Part shown: positions 6,758 to 7,517 of the stretch, piece by piece
Layout of the letters: each line of letters opens with the position of its first letter
Position numbering within the stretch: the first letter of the stretch is position 1
NCBI GenBank assembly: GCA_017625275.1
Contig: JAGALI010000044.1
Location: 1-7,517, forward strand
DNA: 7,517 bases
From: Clostridia bacterium
GTDB taxonomy: Bacteria; Bacillota; Clostridia; Oscillospirales; CAG-272
Direction of reading: 5' to 3'
Program-made: the position numbers and the translations under genes
Notes under the pieces: generated by a model
Database searches by the model: none
What the model was told of the DNA's origin: nothing
What the model saw: only the letters and a program-made list of their open reading frames with translations

Positions 6758-7510
6758 TTACTCTCCTTTATGCTTTAGATGAATTTCCTTATACCAACGC
6801 TGTTGCTCTGGCAAGGCAAGCCATTCGTAAATAGCTGTCGATGCAAAGCAAACTAAAACGCCAATAATTCCTATTGTTAATGTGTTAAGCCAAGGCATGC
6901 TTTCAAAGGGCACCTCAAGCAAATACATGGAATTACATGGGTCCAGGTGGAATATTGCGTACAAGCCATTTATTATAAGTCCATCAACGGCAAACACGCA
7001 AAGTCCCATAGCGACGCTTTTTACATTCGAAACGCGAATCTTAATAAAGCCTGCAACAAGAACATATATACAGCCAATAAGCATTGTTGAGTGACTTAAA
7101 AGTCCCTTCAAAACACCATAGTCAGCAAGGGTTGGATTGCTACCATAGTTTTCGTTAATTAAAATTCCTATTGTTCCACAAATTATGCCCGCCCAGAAAA
7201 CAAATTCTGTAAGCATTTTTCCTATCTTACTCTCTCTATCCTTCAAAAAGGAGACGATAAGAAGCATCCACATTACAACATTACACGGATGAATTGGCAA
7301 AAGCATTGGCGAGGACACGGTTGCTGTTCCATCTCTAAAAAAGTCTACCCAAAGCGAGCTAAAATGAATAATTACCGTGATTATTGCAAAAAATCTTAAT
7401 ACGATGTTTTTTGCGTGCTCTGTTTTTACCTTAAAATAGCAAAGCACGAGCACTCCTGCGCTTAAAATCGCAGAAATTACCATATAAAGAATGTGTGCTG
7501 TATTAAACAT
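6758..7510 (-). CDS. YwaF/TIGR02206 (TMEM164-like) integral membrane protein, copy B
   Basis: This 250-residue polytopic membrane protein belongs to the same family as the gene after it, though the two have diverged widely. It shares F-x3-H at the start (H6), a P-x-H-x-C-N motif (P72, H74, C76, N77), a conserved histidine in LLSHS (H140), and a late DPCNSMYL/PWL region followed by a final hydrophobic helix. The C-terminal tail is basic (about 235-250). The gap to the next gene is a single base, and the end of this gene encodes that gene's ribosome binding site. The ATG at 7510 fits the family start, but only 7 bases precede it, so its ribosome binding site and promoter are outside the window and a slightly longer protein cannot be excluded. 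The function is unknown; pairing with its neighbour as a heteromer is possible. Confidence 0.83.
   Translation of the reverse strand: MFNTAHILYMVISAILSAGVLVLCYFKVKTEHAKNIVLRFFAIITVIIHFSSLWVDFFRDGTATVSSPMLLPIHPCNVVMWMLLIVSFLKDRESKIGKMLTEFVFWAGIICGTIGILINENYGSNPTLADYGVLKGLLSHSTMLIGCIYVLVAGFIKIRVSNVKSVAMGLCVFAVDGLIINGLYAIFHLDPCNSMYLLEVPFESMPWLNTLTIGIIGVLVCFASTAIYEWLALPEQQRWYKEIHLKHKGE
6763..6767 (-). promoter_or_regulatory. Ribosome binding site of copy A inside the end of copy B
   Basis: AGGAG on the minus strand lies 6 nt before the ATG at 6756 and forms part of the last codons of the upstream gene, whose stop is at 6758-6760. This placement means ribosomes finishing copy B expose or reach the start of copy A, a usual sign of coupled translation. 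Confidence 0.85.
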
Positions 7511-7517
7511 TTTGCCC

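Overview
The window reads as a chromosomal segment of a low-to-moderate-GC Gram-positive anaerobe of the class Clostridia; by eye it is AT-rich, and I did not compute the GC content. The evidence for this is the miaB–ricA/ylbF–mutS gene order, known from Firmicutes (Bacillus subtilis has ymcB–ymcA–cotE–mutS). The MiaB N-terminal motif (GCQQNEADSE) and the architectures of the two-component pair also resemble proteins of gut Clostridia. Strong GGAG-type ribosome binding sites precede most genes. No species can be named. I see no phage, transposon, CRISPR or RNA gene.

Layout. (1) Positions 1-3729, minus strand: a compact three-gene operon read leftwards. It encodes MiaB (tRNA methylthiolation), a small YlbF/RicA-family protein with a Cys/His-rich tail, and MutS. 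MutS runs off the left edge immediately after its Walker A motif. Gaps are 19 and 25 nt, and I see no terminator between the genes. (2) Positions 3730-3887: a divergent intergenic region with one good promoter facing each way, both with extended -10 elements, and an 18-nt palindrome between them. (3) Positions 3888-5908, plus strand: an OmpR-type response regulator and a membrane histidine kinase, translationally coupled by an ATGA overlap. (4) Positions 5909-5946: a bidirectional hairpin terminator between convergent genes. (5) Positions 5947-7510, minus strand: two adjacent, divergent paralogues of the YwaF/TIGR02206 (TMEM164-like) multi-pass membrane family. They are separated by one base, and the second gene's ribosome binding site lies inside the end of the first.

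How the genes work together. The first operon combines tRNA modification, a probable RNase Y-regulating or Fe-S-binding accessory protein, and mismatch repair; this is conserved housekeeping synteny rather than one pathway. The two-component system has no obvious target gene beside it. Its sensor carries an unusual strongly acidic, low-complexity segment outside the membrane. The membrane-protein pair is the least understood part: both copies keep the same spaced His, Pro-x-His-x-Cys and His positions, which suggests a conserved active or binding site in a family with no established bacterial function. Overall the window is mostly ordinary core genome. The paired YwaF-like proteins are the best candidate for something undescribed, followed by the RicA-like Cys/His tail and the acidic sensor loop.
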